A stretch of DNA of 64,000 nt from Trichosphaerium sp. ATCC 40318 (taxonomy: Eukaryota > Discosea > Flabellinia > Trichosidae). The notes under the pieces were generated by a model that ran no database searches, had not been told where the DNA came from, and saw only the letters and a list, made by a program, of their open reading frames with translations. The DNA lies in assembly GCA_038496445.1 (NCBI GenBank), contig JALMLS010000143.1:62001-126000 (forward strand), given 5' to 3'. The first letter of the stretch is position 1. Every line of letters starts with the position of its first letter. The translations under genes were made by a program, and so were the position numbers. Positions 12,795 through 24,462 of the stretch are shown piece after piece.

Positions 12795-12913
12795 ATGCGG
12801 TGCGATTTGTATATAAAAACAACCGTACTCTTGATAGTAGTAGCAATCGCAACCGGGAGCAATGAGCTTTTTGAACTGCTATCGAAGGAATCCGATAGTA
12901 CATCCTTTCACGT
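12795..12913 (+). pseudogene. relic first exon of a fifth LRR gene
   Basis: ATG at 12795 opens MRCDLYIKTTVLLIVVAIATGSNELFELLSK...FHV, clearly homologous to exon 1 of copy 1 (MRCLLYIKTIVLLIVLASEM...). It ends in the family's TTTCAC|GTGCGT donor. Instead of intron 1 and the LRR exons, what follows is the spacer normally found between LRR genes (GATTTAGGTTTCTTCTCC..., also before copies 3 and 4). A deletion or unequal crossover appears to have removed the body of a former gene and left only its signal-peptide exon. Confidence 0.75.
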
Positions 12914-12924
12914 GCGTGTTATTT

Positions 12925-13101
12925 ATCCAGGATTTAGGTTTCTTCTCCGTTGTGGCGTACTAAACAAGGGCTTATGACGTACCTTGTTTATCAAGCACTG
13001 TAGAGATATTACACAAAATGTAATAACAAGCGCACGTTTTTGTACTCCTACCCTAATTCAAAACTTTTCCAAACAACCCATTTTCTCCCTTTTACTACAA
13101 C
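12925..13101 (+). repeat. intergenic spacer repeat, copy a
   Basis: The segment beginning near GGATTTAGGTTTCTTCTCCG and ending at the start codon of the next LRR gene recurs at about 16567-16745 and 20226-20409. It contains a near-palindromic run around GACGTACCTTGTTTATCAAG and presumably carries the promoter of the array genes. Copy 1 lacks it. Confidence 0.7.
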
Positions 13102-16100
13102 ATGTGGTATCTCTCATATATCACAACAATAGTACTCTTGACGGTACTAAATGTTGAAATGACAAAAGGGAATACACTCGTCGACGAACTCGCAAAGAAG
13201 TACGCTAATGATGCTCCCTTTCACGTGCGTAATTCCAATACATTCTAATACTCTTAATTTACCTTGTACTCCGCGCAGATTTGTAATGCGACAAAAGAAG
13301 TAAGCTGTAACGAAGTTGGCGAGGTAATAGGAATGTACGTGTAATAAATTATTGTGTCGTTTGATAAACACGTGTTAGTTTCCTTTCGAATAGTCAAGTG
13401 CCGGAAATGAATCTTCCTGACGATACGTTCGATATGTTTAACGCAACATTAACAGAGTTGTACGATATGTCTTCTTTAAAGCTGGTTTTGAACGTGTGGT
13501 AGGATCATATCAAGCTCTTCCGTCAGTTGGAATCTTACAATTAAGGACAACCTGTTCGACAAGCTCCAGACCATGTGAGTTTTTACTTTTTTCGATTTTT
13601 TAGGTGATTAGTATTAATCTCTTTTCCCTTCGGTAGAGAGCTTGATACGGCTACTATAATAGGAGCATTTACACCATCTCTATGTCAGTTACCTTCTTTA
13701 AGAGTATTGTACGTGATCACGTGTCGCTTACATCCAATTGCTGAACATCATAGGGATCTTTATATAAGACTTTCGGGGACTATTCCAGAGTGCTTAGGAG
13801 AAATGACAACATTGGAGAGATTGTATGTATACATACATAATTTTTATTCTGTTTGTGCTTATTTTACGTACCAAGAGTGCTGAGATCTCGGGCGAGTACT
13901 CAAGAATTGGAAGGACCAATTCCTAATTCTATCTTGAAGCTTAACGAAAGTTTAATAGAATTGTAAGTTGTCTAGTTTGTGCCTAATCACTTAATAACAT
14001 TCTTTTCTTTAGTAGTTCCTATTATAATAACCTGAATGGAACTCTTCCTGATAATCTGTTCGGACTGCTTCCTAACCTTGAAACATTGTACGCAAACCTG
14101 CTAAGATAAAGGATGCTTAATTTTGTTTGTATTGAAGAGCTCTGGTCAGCTCCAATATTGAATGGACAGTACCAATGGTACCTGACAACTCTGCTTTGCA
14201 TTCCTTGTACGTATTGTTTTTCGTTGATTGTGGGTTTAACGTCAAAAAAATAGAGTGTTGGACTTCAGCAGGAGTATAAACGGAACAGTACCCGAAACAT
14301 TCTACTCGCGCGGATTTAAGCGTTTGTACGAAGAAGCACATTAGAATAACAACTTGTGTCTGACAACTAAAAAGGTGTATCCGATTAGTTGATTCTCTCA
14401 TAGATAGCTTTAGTTTTGGTAAAATAACAGATGAAATAGCTCCAAACATAACTGATTTGTACGAATACTAACTTTGTTTATTGGAAAGCAGCTGACACAA
14501 ACTGATAGGCACATTCAACGCAAAAATATCACTAATTTTCCACAAACAATAATATTGCAAATGACAAACCTTACCTCATTGTACGCTTCAAGAGACATTA
14601 TTTGAGGCTGTACTTATTAAACTATTTTGGTTAGAGATATGGTAGAGTGTAATCTACAAGATAGTCTTCCTAACTTAGATCCTTTACCTTTGAAGAGGCT
14701 GTATGTTACTTATAAATTATCTGCGTTTTTTTTCTTATAAAGTGTTAGGAATCTTAAAGAAAACAACCTAAGTGGAGAGCTTCTTGATTGGATATTCGAA
14801 ATCAACGATCTGTAATGAAAATAGTTTACAAGTTTGTTAACTCCTACATTAGAGACCTGAGTTATAATTCTTTTGATGGAGACTTACCACAAAGATCATC
14901 AAACATGAGTAACTACTTCAGAATGCACGTGATATCGATGAGTTTTATTTCTAACTGTTAGTTTTTCCAGAAATCTGGAACATAATAATCTGTCAGGAAG
15001 CCTAAGTTCTGTATTTGACGACTACAACAGAGTGTACATTTAAAACATAAATGCAATGGGTGGTATTTAACTTTAACAAAGGCATATATCAAACAATTTA
15101 ATAAGTGGAGGACTTGAGTATTTATCAAACAGCACTCGTAAACGAATAATGTACCTAATTTCTATACTTCTTGATTTATTCCTAATTTGCAATCCTGCAG
15201 AAGCGCTTCTCATAACCGTTTTACTGGAATACTCCCAAATACCTTTGTAGATGAACCTTATGATGAAATGTATGCTATTTATTGAGGACGATAACTGCTT
15301 GTTTAACTAATGTTGTTTTTGTAGAGATTTGAGCCACAACGAACTTAAAGGAACTATTTCATCTTCTCTCATGAAACTGAATGTAGGCGTGTTAAGGCTA
15401 AATGATAATCAACTTTCAGGAGAGCTTCCTAATGTTGATGAAATTACGATGGATGAGTTGTACGTTTAACAATTCACATTCTTACATTCCTAATACAAAA
15501 AAGAAATTTATCAAACAACCAACTATTTGGACCATTACCTGGATATCTTGAAACACTAGACAAAATGTACGCTTTTCATTGCATGTTCCCCCATATTAAT
15601 CACAACCTTCAGAGGAGTTGGTAGTAATAGATTTTGGTGTCCGTCTGTAAAATTTGAAGCAAGTGATTGGTAAGACTATGACCCGTCCTAATAACACAAA
15701 TATTAACTCATTTGTAGTTCTCAGTTTAATGATTCTTTTGGAAACAATTACTTCTGTGACGAGTCTGGTATAACTTGCCAAGAGATAGGAAGCCTTAACT
15801 GCAATAATGTATGTCGTAGCCTTCCTATTGTAATACCCCAAGATGTGATTGTAAATGACAAGTTGATACTTACAAACAATGTTATCATTGAAGGTACATG
15901 ATGGAATTCAATTGAAGTTTTATAACCGTTCTCAATGTTCTAACTATTCTAAATGACAGGTGACTTCAGTATATCAACCAACAGCTCTATACAGAATGCA
16001 CCAGGTCTACAGATCAACGTGAGTGGTTGTGTAAGTATAAACGGAAGTGTGGATGTGACAGAAGGTGATACTTCAAATGACAATTTACTTGAAATTCATA

Positions 16101-16430
16101 GTTTAAATTGTACAATAAGTCTTGGTGATACATTCACAGCTTCCACACCAACTTGTACTCTCAAACACACAACAAACGGTACGCTTTATCGTCAGTTGAA
16201 AACTACTCATACTTTGTCCATCAGCGCAATCAAACTTGTTGACTGTATTCAAACCATCAACATGTTCTGAAAAGGATGAAACTTCAGGATTGTCAATGGG
16301 TGTAATCATCGGTATTTCAATTGCTGGTGCATTGATCGTTGTGGTTGTAATTATTATTGTTGTACTTTCTGTTCCAGCAATTAGAAACACCATCCTACCA
16401 TACAGAGAGTACAATAAAGGAGATTTATAA
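13102..16430 (+). CDS. LRR receptor-like membrane protein, array copy 2
   Basis: Start ATG at 13102 (MWYLSYITTIVLLTVLNVEM, signal peptide). The exon plan is as in copies 3 and 4: a phase-0 first intron, then introns in phase 2 so that each LRR exon is symmetrical. LRR examples are LNGTLPDNLFGLLPNLETL and LFGPLPGYLETLD. Intron 14935-14970 begins GCACGT, a GC-AG intron, because only that junction keeps the frame INLEHNNLSGSL open. The C-terminus carries the CDESGITCQEIGSLNC cap, the DFSISTNSSIQNAPG domain, a membrane helix (GVIIGISIAGALIVVVVIII) and the tail PAIRNTILPYREYNKGDL. Sequence is near-identical to copy 1 in the 3' part and to copies 3/4 in the middle. Confidence 0.85.
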
Positions 16431-16566
16431 AATGATAGTTTTTGACCTCAGTGTTAGTGTAAAGTTTTCTGTTCTTATTGAAACTGGTTGCAGATAACAC
16501 TCCGTGAAGCTTTTCAAAAATTTGCATAGAAAAAAAATTGTTAAAAGTTGATTGAACATTTCTCAA

Positions 16567-16745
16567 GTAGGATTTAGGTTTCTTCTCCGTTGACGTACAA
16601 AGGGCTTATGACGTACCTTGTTTATCAAGCACTGTAGAGATATTACACAAAATGAATAACAAACGCACAATTTTTTGTACTGGCTATCCACCTACCCTAA
16701 TTCAAACCTTTTCCAAATAACCCATTTTCTCCCTTTTACTACAAC
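16567..16745 (+). repeat. intergenic spacer repeat, copy b
   Basis: Second copy of the spacer before LRR genes. It ends CCCTTTTACTACAAC|ATG exactly as copy a does, with small internal deletions. Confidence 0.7.
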
Positions 16746-19700
16746 ATGTGGTCTCTCTTGTACATCATAACAATAGTACTCTTGACGGTACTAAATGTTG
16801 AAATGACAAAAGGGAATACACTCGTCGACGAACTCGCAAAGAAGTACGCTAATGATGCTCCCTTTCACGTGCGTAATTCTATTGTTATTTTAATACTCTT
16901 AATTTACCTTGTACTCCGTGTAGATCTGTAATGCGACAAAAGAAGTAACCTGTAATGATGTCGGCGAGGTAATAGGAATGTACGTGTAGTAAATTATTGT
17001 GTCGTTTGATAAACACGTGCTAGTATCTTTTTGTAACCACGTGTTAGTCACCTTTTGTATAATAATGTACCTAAAATGAATCTATCAGTTGATACGTTTG
17101 ATATGTTTAACGAAACATTAACAGAGCTGTACGATAGTCTCCGTTAAAAGTTTGTTTTGAACGTGTTGGTAGAACCATAAAAGGCTCTTCTGTTACTTGG
17201 AATTTTTCTGTTAGGGAGAATCTGTTCGAAAAGCTCCAAACCATGTGAGTTTTTACTTTTTTCGGTTATTTCGGTGATTGGTTATTAATGTTGTTTTTTG
17301 CTAGAGAGCTTGACGGGCCTACAATATCTGGAGCACTTACACAGCATATGTGTCGACTACATGATTTAAGAGTATTGTACGTGTTCACGTGTTGCTTACA
17401 TCCAATTTTCTAAACAATACAATTTGCAGGGATCTTTTTTTAAGACTCTCGGGGACAATCCCAGAGTGCTTAGGAGAGATGAGAGCATTGGAAAGGATGT
17501 ATGTATTAAATTTTATTCTATATTTGCTTATTTTATGTACCAAGAGTGTTGAGATCTCGAGTTAATCAACAATTAGAAGGACCAATTCCTGATTCTATTT
17601 TGAACCTCCAAAATCTAATAGAATTGTAAGTTACCTAGTTTGTGCCTAATTCACTTAGTAACATTCTTTTCTTTAGTAGTTCCTATTATAATAGACTGAA
17701 CGGAACTCTTCCCAGTGATCTGTTCGGACAGCTTCCTAACCTTGAAACATTGTACGTGCGAGAACATCCTTACTACGTAAAAAGCAGGCGTAATTCTTTT
17801 ATTGAAGAGCTCTGGTCAACTCTAATATTGAATGGACGGTACCAAATGTACCCACCACCTCTGCTTTGCATTCCTTGTACGTATTGTTTTCTTTATTTAA
17901 TTGAAGATGGATTTAACGCCATAAAATAGAGTGTTGGACTTCAGCCAACGTATAAACGGAACAGTACCTGAAATATTCTATTCACGTGGATTCAAGCGCT
18001 TGTACGGAAGAAGCACAATAGAATAACAACATGTCTGACAACTAAAAAGGTGTATCCGATTAGTTGACTCTCTCATAGATAGCTTTAGTTTTTATAGAAT
18101 AACAGATGAAATAGCTCCAAACATAACTGATTTGTACGAATACTAACTTTATTTATTGGAAAGCAGCTGACACAAACTGATAGGCACATTCAACGCAAAA
18201 ATATCACTAATTTTCCACGAACAATAATATTGCAAATGACGAACCTTACCTCATTGTACGCTTCAAGAGACACCATGAAGTTGTACTTTATTAAACTATT
18301 TTTTTTAGGGATATGGTAGAGTGTAATCTACAAGGGCGTCTTCCAATCTTAGATACTTTAGGTTTGGACAGGCTGTATGTTAACATGAATACTTTGTTAA
18401 TACTCCACTTTATTCTCATAAACTGTTTAGGGGTTTTCAAAAGAACAACCTTTACGGAGAACTTCCTGAGTGGATATTCGAAATCAGCGATTTGTAATGA
18501 AAACAACTTACGACTTTGTTAACACCTATATTAGAGACCTGAGTTATAACTCTTTTGATGGAAACTTACCACAGAGATCATCAAACACGAGTAACCACCT
18601 CAGAATGCACGTGATGTCGATGAGTTTTATTTCTAACTTTTTGCTTTCTCATAGAAATCTGGAACATAATAATCTGTCAGGAAGCCTAAGTTCTATATTT
18701 AACGACTACAATATTGTGTACGTTAAAAACAGTAACACAACTTGTGATAATTACTTTAACAAAGGTATATTTCAAACAATTCAATAAGTGGAGGACTTGA
18801 GTATTTATCAAACAGCACTCGTAAACGAATAATGTACCTAATTTCTATTTTTGGTAATGTACTCCTAATTTGGCACCCTACAGAAGAGCTTCACACAATA
18901 GGTTTACTGGAATGCTTCCTACCAATTTTACGGGTGGACCTTATGATGAAATGTGTGCTGTTTATTTGAGTTTAAAAACAATAATTGTTTGTTAGAGATT
19001 TGAGCCACAACGAGTTTCAAGGAACTATTTCATCGTCTCTAATGAAACTGAATGTGGCCGAATTAAGGCTAAATGATAATCAATTTTCAGGAGAGCTTCC
19101 AAAAGATATTGACATTACGATAGACAAGCTGTACGTTAAGTTAAGACATACTTAAATTCACATTAAAACAAAAAAGGGATTTATCGAACAATCAACTATT
19201 TGGACCATTACCTGACTACCTTGCAACACTCGATGAAATGTTCGTTTCTCAATATGTGTATAAACTCATACTTACTTTGACCCTTAGTGAAGTTCGTAAT
19301 AATAGATTTTGGTGTCCGACTGTAGAATTTGAGTCAGGCGATTGGTAAGACAATGTGAGAATCTAATTTGTAACAAATTATAGCGCTCAGTTTAACACTA
19401 CTTTTGGAAACAATTACTTCTGTGACGAGTCTGGTATAACTTGCCAAGAGATAGGAAGCCTTAACTGCAGTAACGTATGTCGTAGCCTTCCTATTGTAAT
19501 ACCTCAAGATGTGATTGTAAATGACAAGCTGATACTTACAAACAATGTTATCATTGAAGGTACATGATGGAATTCAATTGAAGTTTTATAACCGTTCTCA
19601 ATGTTTCTAACTATTCTAAATGACAGGTGACTTCAGTATATCAACCAACAGCTCTATACAGAATGCACCAGGTCTACAGATCAACGTGAGTGGTTGTGTA

Positions 19701-20105
19701 AGTATAAACGGAAGTGTGGATGTGACAGAAGGTGATACTTCAAATGACAATTTACTTGAAATTCATAGTTTAAATTGTAAAATAAGTCTTGGTGATACAT
19801 TCACAGCTTCCACACCAACTTGTACTCTCAAACACACAACAAATGGTACGCTTTATCATAAGTGACTTTACCTTCGAAAAATGCTCATACTTTGTTCAGC
19901 GCAATCAAACTTGTTGACTGTATTCAAACCATCAACATGTTCTGAAAAGGATGAAACTTCAGGATCGTCGATGGGTGTAATCATTGGTATTTCAATTGCT
20001 GGTGCATTGATTGTTGTGGTTGTAATTATTATTGTTGTACTTTCTGTTCCAGCAATTAGAAACACCATCCTACCATACAGAGAGTACAATAAAGGAGATT
20101 TATAA
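16746..20105 (+). CDS. LRR receptor-like membrane protein, array copy 3
   Basis: Same architecture as copy 4 and the closest relative to it. Signal peptide MWSLLYIITIVLLTVLNVEM, exon 1 ending APFH|GTGCGT, a Cys-containing second exon (ICNATKEVTCNDVGEVIG) and single-LRR exons (GTIPECLGEMRALERM, LNGTLPSDLFGQLPNLETL). One double-LRR exon (DLSHNEFQGTISSSL...LNDNQFSGELP) is followed by the Cys cap, the DFSISTN domain, a membrane helix and the short tail. A GC-AG intron lies at 18607-18654. The acceptor of intron 2 used in copy 2 (AATAG) has become AATAA here, so an upstream AG is probably used, adding a few residues. Confidence 0.85.
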
Positions 20106-20225
20106 AATGATAGTTTTTGACCTAATCAGTATTAGTGTAAAGTTTTCTGTTCTTATTGAAAACTGGTTGCAGATAACGCTCCGTGAAGCTTTTCAAAAAT
20201 TTGCATGGAACGAAATTGTTATTAA

Positions 20226-20409
20226 TCCAGGATTTAGGTTTCTTCTCTGTTGTGACGTACTAAACAAGGGCTTATGACGTACCTTGTTTATCAAGCACTA
20301 TAGAGATATTACACAAAATGAATAATAACAAGCGCACATTTTTTGTACTGGCTATCAAACCTAATTCAAACCTTTTCCAAACAACCCATTTTCTCAATTC
20401 TACTACAAC
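20226..20409 (+). repeat. intergenic spacer repeat, copy c
   Basis: Third copy of the spacer, nearly identical to copy b. The sequence before it (20106-20225) also matches the region after copy 2, so the duplicated unit is gene plus spacer. Confidence 0.7.
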
Positions 20410-23400
20410 ATGTGGTCTCTCTTGTACATCATAACAATAATACTCTTGACGGTACTAAATGTTGAAATGACAAAAGGGAATACACTCGTCGACGAACTCG
20501 CAAAGAAGTACGCTAATACTCCCTTTCACGTGCGCAATTCTATTGTTTTTCTAATACTCTTAATTTACCTTATACTCCGCGTAGATCTGTAATGCGACTA
20601 AAGAAGTAACCTGTAATGATGTCGGTGAGGTAATAGGAATGTACGTGTAGTAAATTATGGTATCTTTTTTGTAACCCCGTGTTAGTCACCTTTTGTATAA
20701 TAATGTACCGAAAATGAATCTATCGGTTGATACGTTTGATATGTTTAACGAAACATTAACAGAGCTGTACGATAGTCTCCGTTAAAAGTTTGTTTTGAAC
20801 GTGTTGGTAGGACCATAAAAGGCTCTCCTGTTACTTGGAATTTTTCTGTTAGGGAGAATCTGTTCGAAAAGCTCCAAACCATGTGAGTTTTTACTTTTTT
20901 CGGTTATTTCGGTGATTGGTTATTAATGTTGTTTTTTGCTAGAGAGCTTGATGGGACTACAATATCTGGAGCACTTACACAGAACCTGTGTCGACTGCAT
21001 GATTTAAAAGTATTGTACGTGTTCACGTGTCGCTTACACATCCAATTGCTGAACATCATAGGGATCTTAATATAAGACTCTCGGGGACTATTCCAGAGTG
21101 CTTAGGAGAGATGAGAGCATTGGAAAGGATGTATGTATTAAATTTTATTCTATAGTTGCTTATTTTATGTACCAAGAGTGCTGAGACCTCGAGTTAATCA
21201 ACAATTGGAAGGACCAATTCCTGCTTCTATTTTGAACCTCCAAAATCTAATAGAATTGTAAGTTACCTAGTTTGTGCCTAATCATGTAACATCTTTCTGT
21301 AGTAGTTCCTATTATAATAGACTGAATGGAACTCTTCCTGATAATCTGTTCGGACAGCTTCCTAACCTTGAAACATTGTACGTGCGAGAACATCCTTACT
21401 ACGTAATTCTTTTATTGATTTTATTGAAGAGCTCTGGTCGGCTCTAATATTGAATGGACGGTACCAAATGTACCCACCACCTCTGCTTTGCATTCCTTGT
21501 ATGTATTGTTTCTCTAATTAGTTGAGGATGGATTTAACGTGATAAAATAGAGTGTTGGACTTCAGCCAACGTATAAACGGAACAGTACCCGAAATATTCT
21601 ACTCACGTGGATTCAAGCGTTTGTACGGGAGAAGCACAATAGAATAACAACTTGTGTCTGACAACTAAAAAGGTGTATCCGATTAGTTGATTCTCTCATA
21701 GATAGCTTTAGTTTTGATAGAATAACAGTGGAAATAGCTCCAAACATAACTGATTTGTACGAATACTAACTTTGTTTATTGGCAAGCAGCTGACACAAAC
21801 TGATAGGCACATTCAACGCAAAAATATCACTACTTTTCCGCGAACAATAATATTGCAAATGACGAACCTTACCTCATTGTACGCTTCAAGAGACACCATG
21901 AAGTTGTACTTTATTAAACTATTTTTTTTAGGGATATGGTAGAGTGTAATCTACAAGGACGTCTTCCAATCTTAGATACTTTACCTTTGAAGAGGCTGTA
22001 TGTTAACACGAATACTTTGCTACTACTCCACTTTCTCATAAACTGTTTCTAGGGGTTTTCTAAAGAACAACCTACACGGAGAACTTCCTGAGTGGATATT
22101 CGAAATCAGCGATTTGTAATGAAAACAACTTACGACTTTGTTAACACCTATATTAGAGACCTGAGTTATAACTCTTTTGATGGAAACTTACCACAGAGAT
22201 CATCAAACATGAGTAACTACTTCAGAATGCACGTGATATCGATGAGTTTATAACTAACTTTTTGTTTTCTCATAGAAATCTGGAACATAATAATCTATCA
22301 GGAAGCCTAAGTTCTGTATTTAACGACTACAATATTGTGTACGTTAAAAACAGTAACACAACTTGTGATAATTACTTTAACAAAGGTATATTTCAAACAA
22401 TTCAATAAGTGGAGGACTTGAGTATTTAGCAAATAGTACTCGTAAACGAATAATGTACCTAATTTCTATTTTTGTTAATGTACTCCTAATTTGGCACCCT
22501 ACAGAAGAGCTTCGTACAATAGGTTTACTGGAATGCTTCCTACCAATTTTACAGGTGGCCCTTATGATGAAATGTGTGCTGTTTATTTGAGTTTAAAAAC
22601 AATAATTGTTTGTTAGAGATTTGAGCCACAACGAGTTTCAAGGAACTATTTCTTCGTCTCTAATGAAACTGAATGTGGCTGAATTAAGGCTAAATGATAA
22701 TCAACTTTCAGGAGAGCTTCCAAAAGATATTGACATTACGATGGACAAGCTGTACGTTAAGTCACGTTCTTAAATTCTCATTAAAATAAAAAAGGGATTT
22801 ATCAAACAATAAACTATTTGGACCATTACCTGGATATCTTGAAACACTCAATGAAATGTTCGTTTCGCTTTTGTATAAGCTCATACTCACTTTACCGTTA
22901 GTGACGTTCGTAATAATAGATTTTGGTGTCCGTCTATACAATTTGCAGCAAGTGATTGGTAAGACTATGACCCGTACCCTTAATAACACAAATATTAACT
23001 CATTTGTAGTTCTCAGTTTAATGATTCTTTTGGAAACAATTACTTCTGTGACGAGTCTGGTGTAACTTGTGAAGAGATAGGAAGCCTTAACTGCAGTAAT
23101 GTATGTCGTATCCTTCCTATTGTAATACCTCAAGATGTGATTGTAAATGACAAGCTGATACTTACAAACAATGTTATCATTGAAGGTACATGATGGAATT
23201 CAATTGAAGTTTTATAACCGTTCTCAATGTTCTAACTATTCTTAATGACAGGTGACTTCAGTATATCAACCAACAACTCTATCCAGATTATACCTGGTCT
23301 ACAGGTCAACGTGAGTGGTTGTGTAAGTATAAACGGAAGTGTGGATGTGACAGAAGGTGATACTTCAAATGACAATTTACTTGAAATTCATAGTTTGAAT

Positions 23401-23727
23401 TGTACAATAAGTCTTGGTGATACATTCACAGCTTCCACACCAACTTGTACTCTCAAACACACAACAAACGGTACGCTTTATCATAAGTGACTTTACCTTC
23501 GAAAAATGCTCATACTTTGTTCAGCGCAATCAAACTTGTTGACTGTATTCAAACCATCAACATGTTCTCAAAAGGATGAAACTTCAGGATTGTCGATGGG
23601 TGTAATCATTGGTATTTTAATTGCTGGTGCATTACTTGTTGTCATTGTAATTATTCTTGTTGTATTTTCTGTTCCAGCAATTAGAAACACCATCCTACCA
23701 TACAAAGAGTACAATACTAAACGCTAA
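20410..23727 (+). CDS. LRR receptor-like membrane protein, array copy 4
   Basis: I traced this copy exon by exon: about 24 exons in 3.3 kb. Exon 1 (20410-20529) encodes 40 residues with the signal peptide and ends in phase 0. Nearly all following LRR exons both start and end in phase 2. Exons carry LRRs such as LSGTIPECLGEMRALER, LNGTLPDNLFGQLPNLETL and LHGELPEWIFEIS. A GC-AG intron lies at 22229-22275. After the LRRs come the cap YFCDESGVTCEEIGSLNC, the SISTNNSIQIIPGLQVNV domain, a spliced linker AQSNLLTVFKPSTC, and a membrane helix and tail slightly diverged from copies 2/3 (SVPAIRNTILPYKEYNTKR). The repeated unit ends at its stop; downstream DNA is unrelated. Confidence 0.88.
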
Positions 23728-23914
23728 AAAATAAAATCGTGTTTTAAAGCAGGAACTTGCAGTTCGTTGGAGGAATACATTTCTTTGAAAGATGTAGTTT
23801 TTTGGCGACAATTGCTTTAACTAGACGTAGGAACTACTATAGGAACTTCCTTATAGGAACTCTGGAGAGGAACTTGTTAAAGGAACAGAACACAGCAATC
23901 ATATTACTACAACA

Positions 23915-24199
23915 ATGGGACAAGCAGCACTTGGAGGAGGAGCAACAGGCGGTCTAGGCAGTTTCAATAGTGATTTCAGGCATAGATCTCATGCTGAAAA
24001 CATCGCAAGAGGCGCAGCTTATGCACATCCAGCAACAGCAGCTGTAACTGTAGTATCAGAAATCGCAGAGTTGAATGGACATCTAAGCAAACAGAACTAT
24101 GAAAACCACTACAATAACCTTATTTCTGCTGGAGCAACACATCAACAAGCCGCAGATATATCGTTTGATAATCTCATTTCAGCTAATAGCATGCCTTGA
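23915..24199 (+). CDS. small Ala/Gly/His-rich protein, 94 aa
   Basis: Intronless 94-codon frame (MGQAALGGGATGGLGSFNSD...ISFDNLISANSMP). The start MGQAALGG fits a possible N-myristoylation site (Gly2), which is inference. It is Ala-rich in the middle with no membrane segment or known motif. It lies 188 bp after LRR copy 4 on the same strand but shares no sequence with the array. Function unknown. Confidence 0.5.
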   Translation: MGQAALGGGATGGLGSFNSDFRHRSHAENIARGAAYAHPATAAVTVVSEIAELNGHLSKQNYENHYNNLISAGATHQQAADISFDNLISANSMP

Positions 24200-24462
24200 G
24201 GGCCAAAAGGGATAACGTAAACTCACATGTCAACTCAACAATAAACTTGCTATTCAAACAAAAAAAATCTTGCTATATTCTAAAGTTGCGAATGTACTCT
24301 CTAAACGGAATGGTTTATATTTTATACTAGTAATTTACCTTGAGAAGGTATACAAATAAGCGTACTTATTTATCTGGGTTCATTACTGAACCATAAGCTG
24401 TACAAACTTTAAAAAGTTATTGCTTTGTTTAAGATTTTTTGATGTGATTGGATTAACATAGA

